A stretch of 38,113 nt of DNA from SAR86 cluster bacterium SAR86B (GCA_905181955.1 CAJJAC010000003.1:1-38113); one strand, 5' to 3'. Positions 1-8,533 are shown, numbered from the stretch's first letter. Program-made: numbers and translations. The notes: generated by a model from the sequence alone, not told the origin.

Positions 1-1287
1 ACTATTGCCACCTGGTCTTCCGGCTCCACTGCCGCCCGGTTTTGAAAAACTATTTCTAGATTTACTATCTGAGCTTCGGTTATTTCCTGAAAAGGCTGGT
101 TTTCTGCCCCTTGGCTTTCTTGATCTAGAATCACCACCGCCGCCTGAAGGCTTTTCGGTTGGTTTAAAAGTTTCATGACTGGTTTGATCAATTTTAATTT
201 TTAGCAGACTTTCAATGCCTCGTAAAAACTTATGCTCATCAACGCTCATGAGAGAGATAGCAGTTCCTTCTTGTCCAGCTCGACCTGTTCTACCAATTCT
301 ATGAATGTAATCATTCGGATAAGTAGGCATATCAAAATTTACTACAAAAGGTAGGTTGCTAATATCAATTCCTCTAGCAGCAACATCTGTGGCAACCAAG
401 ATTCGTACAGCCTTTTCTTTAAATTCTCTTAGTGCTTTAGTTCTTGCTCCCTGGGTCTTGTCTCCATGAATAGTACCTGCCTGAATTCCTGCTGCATTGA
501 GATGTGCAGCAATTTTTTCACACCCATGCTTGGTTCTTGAAAAAACCAATGCTTGGCTCCACTGCTCGTCTTTAATCATATGAGCTAGTAAATCGTTCTT
601 TTTATTCTTATCAATATGATAAACCACCTGCTTGATCTTGCTGACAGTAGTATTTGGCGATTGAGCACTAATTTCTACCAACTCATCACCCAGCGACTGA
701 GCTAGCTTTTTAATTTGTGGAGAGAAGGTCGCTGAAAAGAGTAAATTTTGTCTAACAGACGGGGTCATACCAATAATCTTTTTGATGTCATCAATGAAAC
801 CCATGTCCAACATATGATCGGCTTCATCTAATACAAGTATTTTTACTTGGTCTAACTTGACTGCTCTCTGATTAATTAAATCCAATAATCGTCCTGGAGT
901 TGCAACCAAAACATCTAACCCTTTTTTAAGCTTGGCTTTTTGTGGGAATATTTTTGCCCCACCAAAGACAGCGGTGGAGGTGATAGAGGTGAATTTGCCA
1001 TAACTATTAACACTTTCTCTTACCTGGGCTGCAAGTTCTCGAGTTGGAGTCAACACAAGAGCATGAATATTTTTACTGTAAGGCTTTGCTTGTTCGTGCA
1101 GCATTTCAATCATTGGAAGAACAAAGCTTCCTGTTTTACCTGTGCCTGTTTGTGCAGCAGCCATGAGATTCTTGCCAGCAAGAATAATTGGGATTGCTTG
1201 TTGTTGAATTTCAGAAGGTTCTGTGTGCTGAAGCTCTTCTAGAGATTTTAGTATTGGTTCGGATAAGCCGAGTTCTTTGAATGACAT
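1..1287 (-). CDS. rhlE: DEAD-box ATP-dependent RNA helicase, RhlE type (3' end outside window)
   Basis: Reading leftward from an ATG at 1285-1287, 429 codons stay open to the window edge, so the C-terminus is missing. The protein unwinds structured RNA using ATP, in ribosome assembly or mRNA decay. Visible motifs in order are the ATP-binding AQTGTGKT (residues 45-52), PTREL, TPGR, the DEAD box at residues 154-157, SAT, and the C-terminal-domain motifs ARGID and HRIGRTGR. The helicase core is followed by a Gly/Arg/Ser-rich basic tail, typical of RhlE-type helicases and probably RNA-binding. The start is backed by the usual RhlE N-terminus (MSFKELGL). Related DEAD proteins (SrmB, DbpA, CsdA) are less likely because the N-terminus and tail fit RhlE best. 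It lies divergent from the esterase run. Confidence 0.95.
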   Translation of the reverse strand, partial: MSFKELGLSEPILKSLEELQHTEPSEIQQQAIPIILAGKNLMAAAQTGTGKTGSFVLPMIEMLHEQAKPYSKNIHALVLTPTRELAAQVRESVNSYGKFTSITSTAVFGGAKIFPQKAKLKKGLDVLVATPGRLLDLINQRAVKLDQVKILVLDEADHMLDMGFIDDIKKIIGMTPSVRQNLLFSATFSPQIKKLAQSLGDELVEISAQSPNTTVSKIKQVVYHIDKNKKNDLLAHMIKDEQWSQALVFSRTKHGCEKIAAHLNAAGIQAGTIHGDKTQGARTKALREFKEKAVRILVATDVAARGIDISNLPFVVNFDMPTYPNDYIHRIGRTGRAGQEGTAISLMSVDEHKFLRGIESLLKIKIDQTSHETFKPTEKPSGGGGDSRSRKPRGRKPAFSGNNRSSDSKSRNSFSKPGGSGAGRPGGNS

Positions 1288-1328
1288 TTTTAATTAAATA
1301 GGGTTTGAGAAAGTTCAGATGAATGCAG

Positions 1329-1355
1329 GTTATAGACTTAGATGCCTGCGGTCAA
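1329..1355 (-). promoter_or_regulatory. Possible rhlE promoter with GCAGG/CCTGC inverted repeat
   Basis: On the minus strand TTGACC (1350-1355) and TATAAC (1329-1334) could be -35 and -10 boxes, but the 15-nt spacer is short. An inverted pair GCAGG (1325-1329) and CCTGC (1345-1349) lies between and over them, which would suit an operator or a 5'-UTR hairpin. The expected leader to the rhlE start would be about 35 nt. Weak evidence. Confidence 0.25.
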
Positions 1356-1389
1356 TAAATAGTTAGGATTGTTGTTGTAGAATACTTAA

Positions 1390-1530
1390 ATGTATACATA
1401 TTTAATGCTTTTTGGCGCAATTACTTTTGAAGTGATTGGCGCTCAGATATTGGTCTATCTCTTAATGACGACACCACTTTATTACATCATAATCAACAAG
1501 ATAGACACAAAGCCTTTAACCACAACATAG
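1390..1530 (+). CDS. Possible 46-aa hydrophobic peptide
   Basis: An ATG-started frame of 46 residues fills most of the 262-nt gap between rhlE and the esterase. Its residues 5-36 are strongly hydrophobic (LMLFGAITFE..., ILVYLLM, YYIII) and the end is short and polar, which fits a single-pass or hairpin membrane peptide. No clear Shine-Dalgarno sequence precedes the ATG, and I do not recognise the family. It ends 19 nt before the esterase start on the same strand, so it could be a leader gene. It could also be chance in AT-rich DNA. Confidence 0.35.
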   Translation: MYTYLMLFGAITFEVIGAQILVYLLMTTPLYYIIINKIDTKPLTTT

Positions 1531-1549
1531 TATTAATTTTTACAATTTA

Positions 1550-2383
1550 ATGAAAAACCTTTTAAGCCTGTTACTACTAATGCCTTTTATAGCATTCTCA
1601 GAAGAGAACTTAAATCCAAGTGAAATTTCATATGGAAACCATGAAAAGCAAAAAATTGATTTTTACGAAGGGTCGTCAGATAAAGTTTTAATATGGATTC
1701 ATGGGGGCGGCTGGCTTTTTGGGGATAAGCGTTCAGAAAGATGGATTAAGAGGTTTCACAATCATTTTACGGATCATGAAAATCTAAATGTTTACATGAT
1801 AGGTTACAGAATTGGTGAAGATACAGCTCCAAATGGAGTAAATGATGTTATATGTGCGTATAAAAAAATTGTTGACGATGCAACTTTAAAAAATCTCTCT
1901 ATCAATGACATTATTGTATCTGGTGCAAGTGCAGGAGGGCATCTTGCTTTAATGGTAGGATTTTCTAATAAATATAATCTTGAACATTCTTGCAATACAC
2001 CAACAAGGCCTAAAGCAGTCATAAACCTTTTTGGCATAACTGAAATTGAAAAAACCTCAAAGTTTCTTGATGAAAATAAATTCTTTTCTTTTTCAAATTA
2101 CGTTAAAACATGGCTACCCTCAGACTTAGATCCTGAGGAGGCATCAAAAAATTTATCACCCATTAACTTAATAAGCTTAAATTCACCAAAAGTATTAACT
2201 ATTCATGGAGCCAAGGACTCCTGGGTGCCATATGATCAAGCTATTCTTTTAGACAAGAAGCTGAAAGACAATCATCAATTGCTGACGATTGAAAATGGTG
2301 GCCACTATGGTTTTTCAGATGACGAAGATCAAATTATTCGACTGAAGATTTCTGAATTTTTACGAGATACATATAATGATTAG
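1550..2383 (+). CDS. Exported alpha/beta-hydrolase, carboxylesterase/HSL type
   Basis: 277-aa serine esterase of the hormone-sensitive-lipase/arylformamidase-like group. A hydrophobic N-terminus (about residues 1-17, ending AFS before EE) looks like a signal peptide, so it probably acts in the periplasm. Residues 51-55 are HGGGW, the oxyanion-hole motif. The nucleophile elbow GASAGG puts Ser127 at the active site, with Asp223 (GAKDSW) and His252 (NGGHYGF) completing the triad. Its last 8 nt overlap the next gene, so the two are likely co-translated. The physiological substrate cannot be told from sequence; short-chain carboxylic esters are the usual family substrates. Kynurenine formamidase is possible but less likely with a signal peptide and no tryptophan-catabolic neighbours. 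Confidence 0.85.
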   Translation: MKNLLSLLLLMPFIAFSEENLNPSEISYGNHEKQKIDFYEGSSDKVLIWIHGGGWLFGDKRSERWIKRFHNHFTDHENLNVYMIGYRIGEDTAPNGVNDVICAYKKIVDDATLKNLSINDIIVSGASAGGHLALMVGFSNKYNLEHSCNTPTRPKAVINLFGITEIEKTSKFLDENKFFSFSNYVKTWLPSDLDPEEASKNLSPINLISLNSPKVLTIHGAKDSWVPYDQAILLDKKLKDNHQLLTIENGGHYGFSDDEDQIIRLKISEFLRDTYND

Positions 2384-3215
2384 TTCATTAGATCATTTAA
2401 TCATCGCTGTAAAAGATTTAGATAAAGCAGAACAGGATTACTCAAAAATATTTGGTATGCCCTCAGCTTGGCGAGGCGAACATAAAGAATTGGGCACCAT
2501 TAATTCAATATTCAATTTTCAAAATACCTACTTCGAACTCTTGGCTGCTAATGGAGATGGCCTTGGTGCTGCATTAGTAAACAACGCCCTTGAAGCAAAT
2601 GGTGAAGGCTTGACCGGAATAGTTCTTGGAACAGATAACATTAAAGAGGCTTCTACTTCTATAAAAGTAGAAGGCTTTAGCATTGGGGATGTGTCTGAGG
2701 GAGAAGGAAACAACCTAAATGATCAAAAGATTAGAAAATGGAAAAACCTCTTTTTACCTCCAGAACTAACTAGAGGATTATTTTCATTTATTATTCAACA
2801 TACTGATGGAGATCTACCCTTGATAGACCATAAGCCTTCGTCTATAAGTAAGTTAGATCACGTGGTGATACATACTAATGATGCAGATGGATTTATTAGG
2901 GTTTACCAAGATATTTTTAAAATAAGATTAGCTTTAGATAAAACCATAGAGCATTGGAAAAAAAGAATGCTTTTTTTCAGGCTTAATAAAACCACCATAG
3001 AAGTTATAGAAAGCAAGGATGACCAGCCAGCAAATGATCAATTATGGGGACTAGCCTGGGAAGTTAAGAATATTGAAGATGCTTATCAGAGGCTTATTAG
3101 TGAAGGTGTGGATGTTACCCCTGTGCAGAAGGGAATAAAAGATAATACGCTTGTAGCAACCATTAAATCGCATACTCATAACGTACCTACTTTATTAATT
3201 GAGCATATCAAATGA
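2376..3215 (+). CDS. Two-module glyoxalase-like (VOC) protein
   Basis: 279-aa protein opening with LDHLIIAVKDLDKA, the first strand and turn of a vicinal-oxygen-chelate (glyoxalase/dioxygenase-like) fold. A second copy begins near residue 159 (KLDHVVIHTNDADG) and carries a Glu-rich metal-site-like strand (TTIEVIES). The first half resembles the Glyoxalase_3 type domain. VOC proteins bind a metal and act as dioxygenases, isomerases or thiol transferases; the exact reaction is not predictable here. It overlaps the esterase by 8 nt and the DUF952 gene by 4 nt (ATGA), showing a tight operon. No signal peptide, so cytoplasmic. Confidence 0.8.
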   Translation: MISSLDHLIIAVKDLDKAEQDYSKIFGMPSAWRGEHKELGTINSIFNFQNTYFELLAANGDGLGAALVNNALEANGEGLTGIVLGTDNIKEASTSIKVEGFSIGDVSEGEGNNLNDQKIRKWKNLFLPPELTRGLFSFIIQHTDGDLPLIDHKPSSISKLDHVVIHTNDADGFIRVYQDIFKIRLALDKTIEHWKKRMLFFRLNKTTIEVIESKDDQPANDQLWGLAWEVKNIEDAYQRLISEGVDVTPVQKGIKDNTLVATIKSHTHNVPTLLIEHIK

Positions 3216-3586
3216 ACAAAGTATTTTATAAAATTCTTACTCCGGAGGAATGGGAAAGAGCCTCTCAAAGCGGTATTATAGAAACAGACTTAGATACAAA
3301 AGATGGTTTTATTCACCTATCAACGGCTCAACAGCTGGCAGCAACACTAGCCTTTTATTTCTCCGATCAGGATAAAGTAATTTTGCTGCAGCCAGACTAT
3401 GAAGTTGTAAAAGATAAACTGAAATATGAAACTACAAAACCAGAAGATAGACGACAGAGCGCATTTCCTCACCTGTATGGCAAACTAAAAGTCAGCCAGA
3501 TTACACAAATATGGCATCTGGAAAGAGGAGCATTTATATTGCCTGAAGATATTTTATTGCGGGTAGAAAGTTATGAAACAACTTAA
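3212..3586 (+). CDS. DUF952 family protein
   Basis: 124-aa soluble protein matching the DUF952 pattern: an N-terminal KILTPEEWERA, the conserved DGFIHLST stretch, and FPHLYG near residues 86-91. The family has been likened to ADP-ribosyltransferase-fold or glutathione-transferase-associated proteins, but no reaction is established. The start codon overlaps the preceding stop (ATGA). The 3' end overlaps the next lipoprotein gene by 14 nt, so translation of the block is probably coupled. The length is normal for the family. Confidence 0.85.
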   Translation: MNKVFYKILTPEEWERASQSGIIETDLDTKDGFIHLSTAQQLAATLAFYFSDQDKVILLQPDYEVVKDKLKYETTKPEDRRQSAFPHLYGKLKVSQITQIWHLERGAFILPEDILLRVESYETT

Positions 3587-4025
3587 AAGGATTTATATCC
3601 TCTCGACATTTCTTGTATTAAGCGGGTGTATTTCAAATACAGCAATAGAGAGCCCAAGCCAGGATAATTATTTTCACATAATCAACACCCCTATTTATGT
3701 ATTAAAAGCTGAGAATGTAAATCAATTAAGCTTTGATGAAGATTTATCCAAATGCATATTATCCTCAAAAGACAAGGCTAATCTGACTAATAAGCTTGGG
3801 ACAGGAGTCGGAGCAACTATTGTGGCCAACGGTTTATATGTAATAGCAACTGCAGGCGGTGGGTTCTTTGGTCCACTAGCAGTATTGGGGGGCTCTATGG
3901 TTGTCCTCGCAGGGGGAGGTGCAATTTGGGCCACTCAAGCAACTGGCAAATATAGGGAATATTCAAATATAGAAATATGTCTAGAAAACCAGGGCTATGA
4001 TGTTGTTTTTTATGGCAACGCTTAA
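3573..4025 (+). CDS. Lipoprotein with glycine-rich hydrophobic hairpin
   Basis: 150-aa predicted lipoprotein. The N-terminal signal ends in a lipobox LSGC, making Cys19 the lipidated residue. After a polar region there is a Gly/Ala-rich hydrophobic stretch (about residues 70-115, with ATAGGGFFGPLAVLGG) resembling glycine-zipper membrane-inserting segments. Two later Cys residues (in the C-terminal ICLENQG region and before the hairpin, DLSKCIL) could form a disulfide. Family not recognised. It precedes a second lipoprotein gene by 5 nt, suggesting that the two work together at the outer membrane. Confidence 0.75.
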   Translation: MKQLKRIYILSTFLVLSGCISNTAIESPSQDNYFHIINTPIYVLKAENVNQLSFDEDLSKCILSSKDKANLTNKLGTGVGATIVANGLYVIATAGGGFFGPLAVLGGSMVVLAGGGAIWATQATGKYREYSNIEICLENQGYDVVFYGNA

Positions 4026-4030
4026 ACCAA

Positions 4031-4591
4031 ATGACAATTGCATTAAATAAAAAACTAACTATTGTCTTAGTGTTATTTTTAACAGCTTGTGGTGAGCTGA
4101 AGCAAAATCAATACTTTGCACCAGTCGAACAACCCTTTCAAGATTTCTCCATTACTCTTAATCAAGATCTTGTATCTACCCAGTCCGATATATCTGCATT
4201 AGTTAGCCAGGATTTTATGATTCTTAATCAGGCTAAAGAAAACAAAAATATTATTGCTCAAATCAATCTCACCGAAGCTTCCTTGTATATAAATTGTGGA
4301 ATGATGAATAATGAAATATATGTTGATTATATTGATAGGATTTTTGAATCCTCTTTAAAGGCCAAACTGCTTATAGAATTTGAAGAAATTAATGAGAGCA
4401 CTACTAATATTCAACTAGACATTTCATATACTTTTATTTCCCTTGAAAGCGGAACAACTTGGGAATTAACTACTAACCAGCCAGCCTCTATATGGGTTGC
4501 TACTCCTGCTGAGGGAGCCGTACCCCAAAGAGAATGTTTATCTAGGCACACTCTAGAAGAAAGTTTAATGAATACAATAAGCGGCCTATAA
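4031..4591 (+). CDS. Lipoprotein of unknown function
   Basis: 186-aa protein with a type II signal sequence: positively charged start, hydrophobic core LTIVLVLFL and lipobox LTAC (Cys20). The mature part is mainly beta-prone, with two further cysteines (INCGMM and RECLSR) that could be disulfide-linked. I do not recognise the domain. It begins 5 nt after the preceding lipoprotein gene and ends 19 nt before the haloalkane dehalogenase gene, which has its own strong ribosome-binding site, so it may close the first sub-operon. Confidence 0.75.
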   Translation: MTIALNKKLTIVLVLFLTACGELKQNQYFAPVEQPFQDFSITLNQDLVSTQSDISALVSQDFMILNQAKENKNIIAQINLTEASLYINCGMMNNEIYVDYIDRIFESSLKAKLLIEFEEINESTTNIQLDISYTFISLESGTTWELTTNQPASIWVATPAEGAVPQRECLSRHTLEESLMNTISGL

Positions 4592-4610
4592 TTAAAGAAG
4601 GAGTTACATA

Positions 4611-5492
4611 ATGATGAACGAAATCATGCAGTACGAAAAAAAGTTTGCTAGCGTAGCTGGGAAGCAAATAGCTTATGTGGAGGACGGCTCTGGAGATCCT
4701 ATAGTTCTGCTTCATGGGAACCCTACCTCATCTTTTTTATGGCGCAATATTATCCCTGAGCTAACTGATTTAGGTAGAGTTATTGTTCCGGATCTTATAG
4801 GACAAGGAGACTCTGATAAATTACCAGCCAGCGAGGGGCCAGAAAGATATTCCCTTGAGGTTGCTTATAATTATGTTGAAGGCTTGCTTAAGACCATTGG
4901 AGCAGATAAAAAAGTCACCCTTGTTATCCATGATTGGGGCAGCGGCATCGGTTTTTTATGGGCTATGCGCCATTCTGCAGATGTTAAAGGCGTTGCTTAC
5001 ATGGAAGCAATCGTCAAACCAATGAGCTGGGATGACTGGCATGAAGGTGCTGTTGGAATTTTTAAAGGTTTTCGTTCTGATAAAGGAGAAGACTTAATTC
5101 TTAATAGAAACATGTTTATAGAAGCAGTTCTACCCTCATCAATCATACGCAAGCTTACCGATGCAGAAATGAATGCTTATAGAGCACCCCATTTAAAAAG
5201 TGATGACCGCCAACCTTTATTAAATTGGCCACGCCAGATTCCTATTGAAGGCGAGCCTGAAGACGTGGTGGCCTTAGTAAATGCATACGGAGCATTTATG
5301 GCAAGCAGCCAGATGCCCAAACTATTCATCAATGCAGAACCAGGCTCAATCTTGACCGGACGACAGCGTGAATTTTGCAGAACATGGCCAAATCAACAAG
5401 AGGTAACTGTTCAAGGGCTTCACTTTATTCAAGAGGACTCACCTGTTGAAATAGGTCAAGCTATAGCAAAATGGTATAAGATATTTAATTAA
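4611..5492 (+). CDS. Haloalkane dehalogenase, subfamily II (LinB/DhaA-like)
   Basis: 293-aa alpha/beta-hydrolase that hydrolyses carbon-halogen bonds in haloalkanes to alcohol plus halide. HGNPTSS (residues 35-41) carries the halide-binding Asn37. HDWG supplies nucleophile Asp108 and halide-stabilising Trp109. YMEAIVKP gives Glu132, and GLHFIQEDSP gives His271. The Asp-Glu-His triad, with Glu after strand 6, and the Asn/Trp halide pair are the hallmarks of subfamily II; several positions coincide with LinB numbering. A strong Shine-Dalgarno AAGGAG lies before two adjacent ATGs (4611 and 4614), and either may be the start. No signal peptide, so cytoplasmic. Luciferase-type relatives of this fold lack the full set of residues seen here. 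The natural substrate is unknown. Confidence 0.92.
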   Translation: MMNEIMQYEKKFASVAGKQIAYVEDGSGDPIVLLHGNPTSSFLWRNIIPELTDLGRVIVPDLIGQGDSDKLPASEGPERYSLEVAYNYVEGLLKTIGADKKVTLVIHDWGSGIGFLWAMRHSADVKGVAYMEAIVKPMSWDDWHEGAVGIFKGFRSDKGEDLILNRNMFIEAVLPSSIIRKLTDAEMNAYRAPHLKSDDRQPLLNWPRQIPIEGEPEDVVALVNAYGAFMASSQMPKLFINAEPGSILTGRQREFCRTWPNQQEVTVQGLHFIQEDSPVEIGQAIAKWYKIFN

Positions 5493-5510
5493 ATGATTAA
5501 GGACTATCCA

Positions 5511-5828
5511 ATGTCAGACATACCAGTTTATATGATTGCTAATCTAGAGACCCATGAAGATCTGAGTGAGTATAGAAAATATGAGAAAGGATTTTTTCCA
5601 ATTTTAAAAAAACATGGCGGCTCTTTCATTACTTTTGACGACAATCCAAGACATTTAGAAGGTTCTGAGCCTAGATCAGGCCGAATGATTATTTTTCAAT
5701 TTCCTTCAGAAGCTGCAGCAGATGCATGGTTTAATGATCCAGAATATCAAGCCCTATCAGAATATCGCAGAGCAGGTGCTGACACTAAGTCGATAACCAT
5801 GGTTCATGGAATGCCGCCACGAAAATAA
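5511..5828 (+). CDS. DUF1330 family protein
   Basis: About 105-aa dimeric ferredoxin-fold (EthD/antibiotic-monooxygenase-like) protein of family DUF1330: conserved strands IPVYMIANLE, the FPILKKHGG turn, and the FPSEAAADAWFNDPEYQAL helix. An in-frame ATG lies at 5493 directly after the dehalogenase stop. I prefer the ATG at 5511 because AAGGA sits 7 nt upstream and the protein then begins with the usual MSDIPVYMI. It follows the dehalogenase immediately. A second DUF1330 gene in this window also sits in a dehalogenase cluster. The biochemical role of the family is not established. Confidence 0.85.
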   Translation: MSDIPVYMIANLETHEDLSEYRKYEKGFFPILKKHGGSFITFDDNPRHLEGSEPRSGRMIIFQFPSEAAADAWFNDPEYQALSEYRRAGADTKSITMVHGMPPRK

Positions 5829-5837
5829 TATCTAAGA

Positions 5838-7889
5838 ATGAGTAAGCCCATCAAGTTTTTATTATGGTCCGCTTCCAGCAAATCTGGCCAGCAGGCTCAA
5901 GCTTTAGGCAAAAAAACATCTAAACTTATAGAAAATAGAATCAATTCAGATGGTGGTATCGGAGGTAAGTCTGTAAAAATATACTTTGAAGATATTCCTC
6001 ATATAAAGGCTGGAGCTGATCAAGAGGCCCAAGAGCATTATGAGGGTTTATTGCAAAAGAATGATTTCACTTTTGCAACATCTCCTGGAGCTTTTGCTTC
6101 AATAGGCGAAACAAAAACTAACAACATAAAGAAAGTTTCTTCAAAAACTACGCTCTTATTTAACACCACCGCACTTTCAAAAAATATAGACTTTAAAAGT
6201 CTTAATCTTTTTGATCTAAGGTCAAATGCCTTTTCTGATCCCAGTAAGGGATATGTTGAAAAAATGAATGATCTAAGGAAATTAGTTAATAAAGAGAAAG
6301 TATTTCATATTTCCAATATGGGCCCATCAAGCGCTCTATATAAACGCAAAGATGAGCTTATGGAGCATAATATATTTTTATTTACTACACACGGCAAAGC
6401 TCTTAATGAGGATAATGAGATACTAAAAAAAGATATTAAAGATTTTCTAGCTAACTCTACTCCATCAGATTTGATTAATTTAGGAGCGATGCCTTTTTCT
6501 TTAAAACCAAGCCTTTTTAATATTCTAAAAAACTTTGACAAGGATAGATTTATTACCTTAACAACAGATTCATCTAAATTAGATTATACAAATATCTCAA
6601 ATACTATCCTTGCCAAAGATGCTGCTAATTATGATATATACCTTTCAATGGAAGCTTTTCTTGAAGATGTTGAAGAAGATTGTTCCGATAACATCAGAGC
6701 ACAATTTAATAATAATTTTAGTCAATTTGAAATTCCTTCAATGATTAAATATGTATCAGATAAAAATGATCTTAAATATAAAGATCCTGAGAGTTTTATA
6801 TCCGAGGTAATAGAATGCTTAAATAAAGTTAATGGATCAAAAGATATTTTTTTGGGCACTTCAAAAGACTTTGCTTTTAATGAAAATCAGAATATTTTAA
6901 AAACATCTGCACTTGTTAGGCTTTCACAGCCAATTAATAAATCTTCAGAGAGTCCTATTAAAACTCTTTATAAAAATCAATTATCCATAGTTGATAGCAT
7001 CCAAAAAATTTCAGGAGTCATTTCTTTTAATATTGATGTCCTACGTATTACAAATATCTCCATCGAGGAAGGCACCTTTGGAGCTGAGTTATATCTTGAC
7101 ATTATTGCGCCATCAGAGAATCCGATAATAACAATACAATTTAATAATCTTAGTTCTATTAATCCAAAATATGAAGTAAAAGAACTAGAGGCACATAAGA
7201 ATATTAATTCATACTCATCTAGATATTTAATAACTGCCAATTTTGATTTTAAAGCCATGGGTAGCAATTATCCGTTTGATCATCAATTTTTATATATAAG
7301 CCTATCCTCAACAGATAATGGACTGATCATTCAACCTGTACCTCAACAATATCTTGATAGAGAATTTAATATAGATGGCTGGAGTCTTGTAAATGCCAAG
7401 TGTGGGGTGAATAGGAAGAAATCTTGGGTAGCTTTATCAGAAGATCTTGCGCGCATACCCAAAATTAATGAAGAAGTTAGAATAGGCTGGGAATTACAAA
7501 GAGCAAGTTCAATGACTTTACTAAAAATAGGAATACCTCTATCTTTCTTATTTGTACTTGTCTATTACACCTTGTATCTACCAACTTCAGAATCTAGTAC
7601 AGCACTTGGTTATCTAACTACAGCTTTCTTATCGAGCATAGCGCTATACTTCTCCACAGAAAGACCTCAACCCCTATCAATGACAACTATTGATGTAGTG
7701 TTTGCATTCTTTTATTTAATATCAGGAGTATCTTTACTCATGATTATATTCTCTGAATTTAATCCAGATTTATATGAATTTTTTATCTATCCATTAAGAG
7801 TTCTTTTACCGATATCAATCATAGGACTGATGCTCTTTATTAAGGCTCGTCTAAAATCATCAAAATATAAACCTTCAATAACAAAATAA
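5838..7889 (+). CDS. Periplasmic-binding-like domain fused to pentameric ligand-gated ion channel
   Basis: 683-aa membrane protein. Residues about 5-365 look like a branched-chain-type periplasmic binding fold (Peripla_BP_6 style, e.g. INSDGGIGGK at 35-44). Residues about 395-555 match a Cys-loop/Pro-loop receptor extracellular domain with the signature YPFDHQ (478-483). Four hydrophobic helices follow: M1 558-581, pore-like M2 586-606 (STALGYLTTAFLSSIAL), M3 614-640 and M4 648-670, with the ERPQPLSMTT M2-M3 link similar in layout to GLIC. The inferred role is an ion channel gated by a small solute. Oddly, no signal peptide is visible: the frame starts directly at the first strand of the binding domain, and an in-frame TAA lies 9 nt upstream, so no longer start exists. 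It is in the same frame as the DUF1330 gene. Domain calls rest on recognition, not on searches. Confidence 0.85.
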   Translation: MSKPIKFLLWSASSKSGQQAQALGKKTSKLIENRINSDGGIGGKSVKIYFEDIPHIKAGADQEAQEHYEGLLQKNDFTFATSPGAFASIGETKTNNIKKVSSKTTLLFNTTALSKNIDFKSLNLFDLRSNAFSDPSKGYVEKMNDLRKLVNKEKVFHISNMGPSSALYKRKDELMEHNIFLFTTHGKALNEDNEILKKDIKDFLANSTPSDLINLGAMPFSLKPSLFNILKNFDKDRFITLTTDSSKLDYTNISNTILAKDAANYDIYLSMEAFLEDVEEDCSDNIRAQFNNNFSQFEIPSMIKYVSDKNDLKYKDPESFISEVIECLNKVNGSKDIFLGTSKDFAFNENQNILKTSALVRLSQPINKSSESPIKTLYKNQLSIVDSIQKISGVISFNIDVLRITNISIEEGTFGAELYLDIIAPSENPIITIQFNNLSSINPKYEVKELEAHKNINSYSSRYLITANFDFKAMGSNYPFDHQFLYISLSSTDNGLIIQPVPQQYLDREFNIDGWSLVNAKCGVNRKKSWVALSEDLARIPKINEEVRIGWELQRASSMTLLKIGIPLSFLFVLVYYTLYLPTSESSTALGYLTTAFLSSIALYFSTERPQPLSMTTIDVVFAFFYLISGVSLLMIIFSEFNPDLYEFFIYPLRVLLPISIIGLMLFIKARLKSSKYKPSITK

Positions 7890-7900
7890 GGACACAAAAA

Positions 7901-8533
7901 ATGCCCTGCATTGTTTGCAAAAGCGAATTGGTAAGCTCCTTTATCACAAAAGACAGAAAAACTTACTGGCAATGCTCACATTGTTCAGTGAAATTTTTAG
8001 ACCAAGCTTTTTTTATAGATGAAGATGCTGAGAAGGGAAGATATTTAGAGCATCACAATGAAATAGGCGATCCAGCCTATCTTAAATTTTTATCCAAACT
8101 ATCAGAACCTTTGATGGCAAAATTAAAATCTGATGACAGAGGTCTTGATTTTGGTTGTGGTCACGGGCCTGCATTAGCAGAGATGCTCAAAGCAAAAGGG
8201 TACGACATGGATCTCTATGACCCATTCTTTTATCCCAACAAAGAGATCTTTTCTAAAAAATATAACTTTATAACCTGCACAGAAACAGCAGAGCATTTTT
8301 TTAATCCAAATAAAGAATTTAAAACCTTTGATGCACTTTTACTACCAGATGCGTGGCTTGGCGTAATGACTACTTTTTTAACTGAAGATAAGCTTTTTGA
8401 AAATTGGTATTACAGAAGGGATCCAACCCATGTTGTTTTTTATTCACAAAAGACTTTTGAGGTAATTGCAGAACAGAATAATTGGCAGCTAGAAATACCA
8501 GCAAAGGATATAGCTTTATTTTGTAAGAATTGA
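7901..8533 (+). CDS. Class I SAM-dependent methyltransferase with zinc-ribbon N-terminus
   Basis: 210-aa protein. Two CxxC pairs (Cys3/Cys6 and Cys25/Cys28) form a likely zinc ribbon. The SAM-binding motif I is LDFGCGHGP (82-90), followed by an acidic strand end (YDPFF). A late VVFYSQKTFE stretch is common in Methyltransf_23-type proteins that follow the pattern of sugar or lipid methylation. An AAGGA ribosome-binding site sits 9 nt before the ATG. The substrate is unknown. It begins 11 nt after the channel gene, so it is probably in the same transcript. Confidence 0.82.
   Translation: MPCIVCKSELVSSFITKDRKTYWQCSHCSVKFLDQAFFIDEDAEKGRYLEHHNEIGDPAYLKFLSKLSEPLMAKLKSDDRGLDFGCGHGPALAEMLKAKGYDMDLYDPFFYPNKEIFSKKYNFITCTETAEHFFNPNKEFKTFDALLLPDAWLGVMTTFLTEDKLFENWYYRRDPTHVVFYSQKTFEVIAEQNNWQLEIPAKDIALFCKN

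Noticed and set aside
940-1242. A 100-aa forward frame opposite rhlE
   Set aside because: It lies fully inside the helicase coding region on the other strand, with no ribosome-binding site and no recognisable domain.
5493-7889. DUF1330 and the channel protein as one gene with stop-codon readthrough
   Set aside because: They share a frame and are separated by one TAA, but DUF1330 is a complete domain of usual length and is not an export signal. A separate ATG begins the channel.
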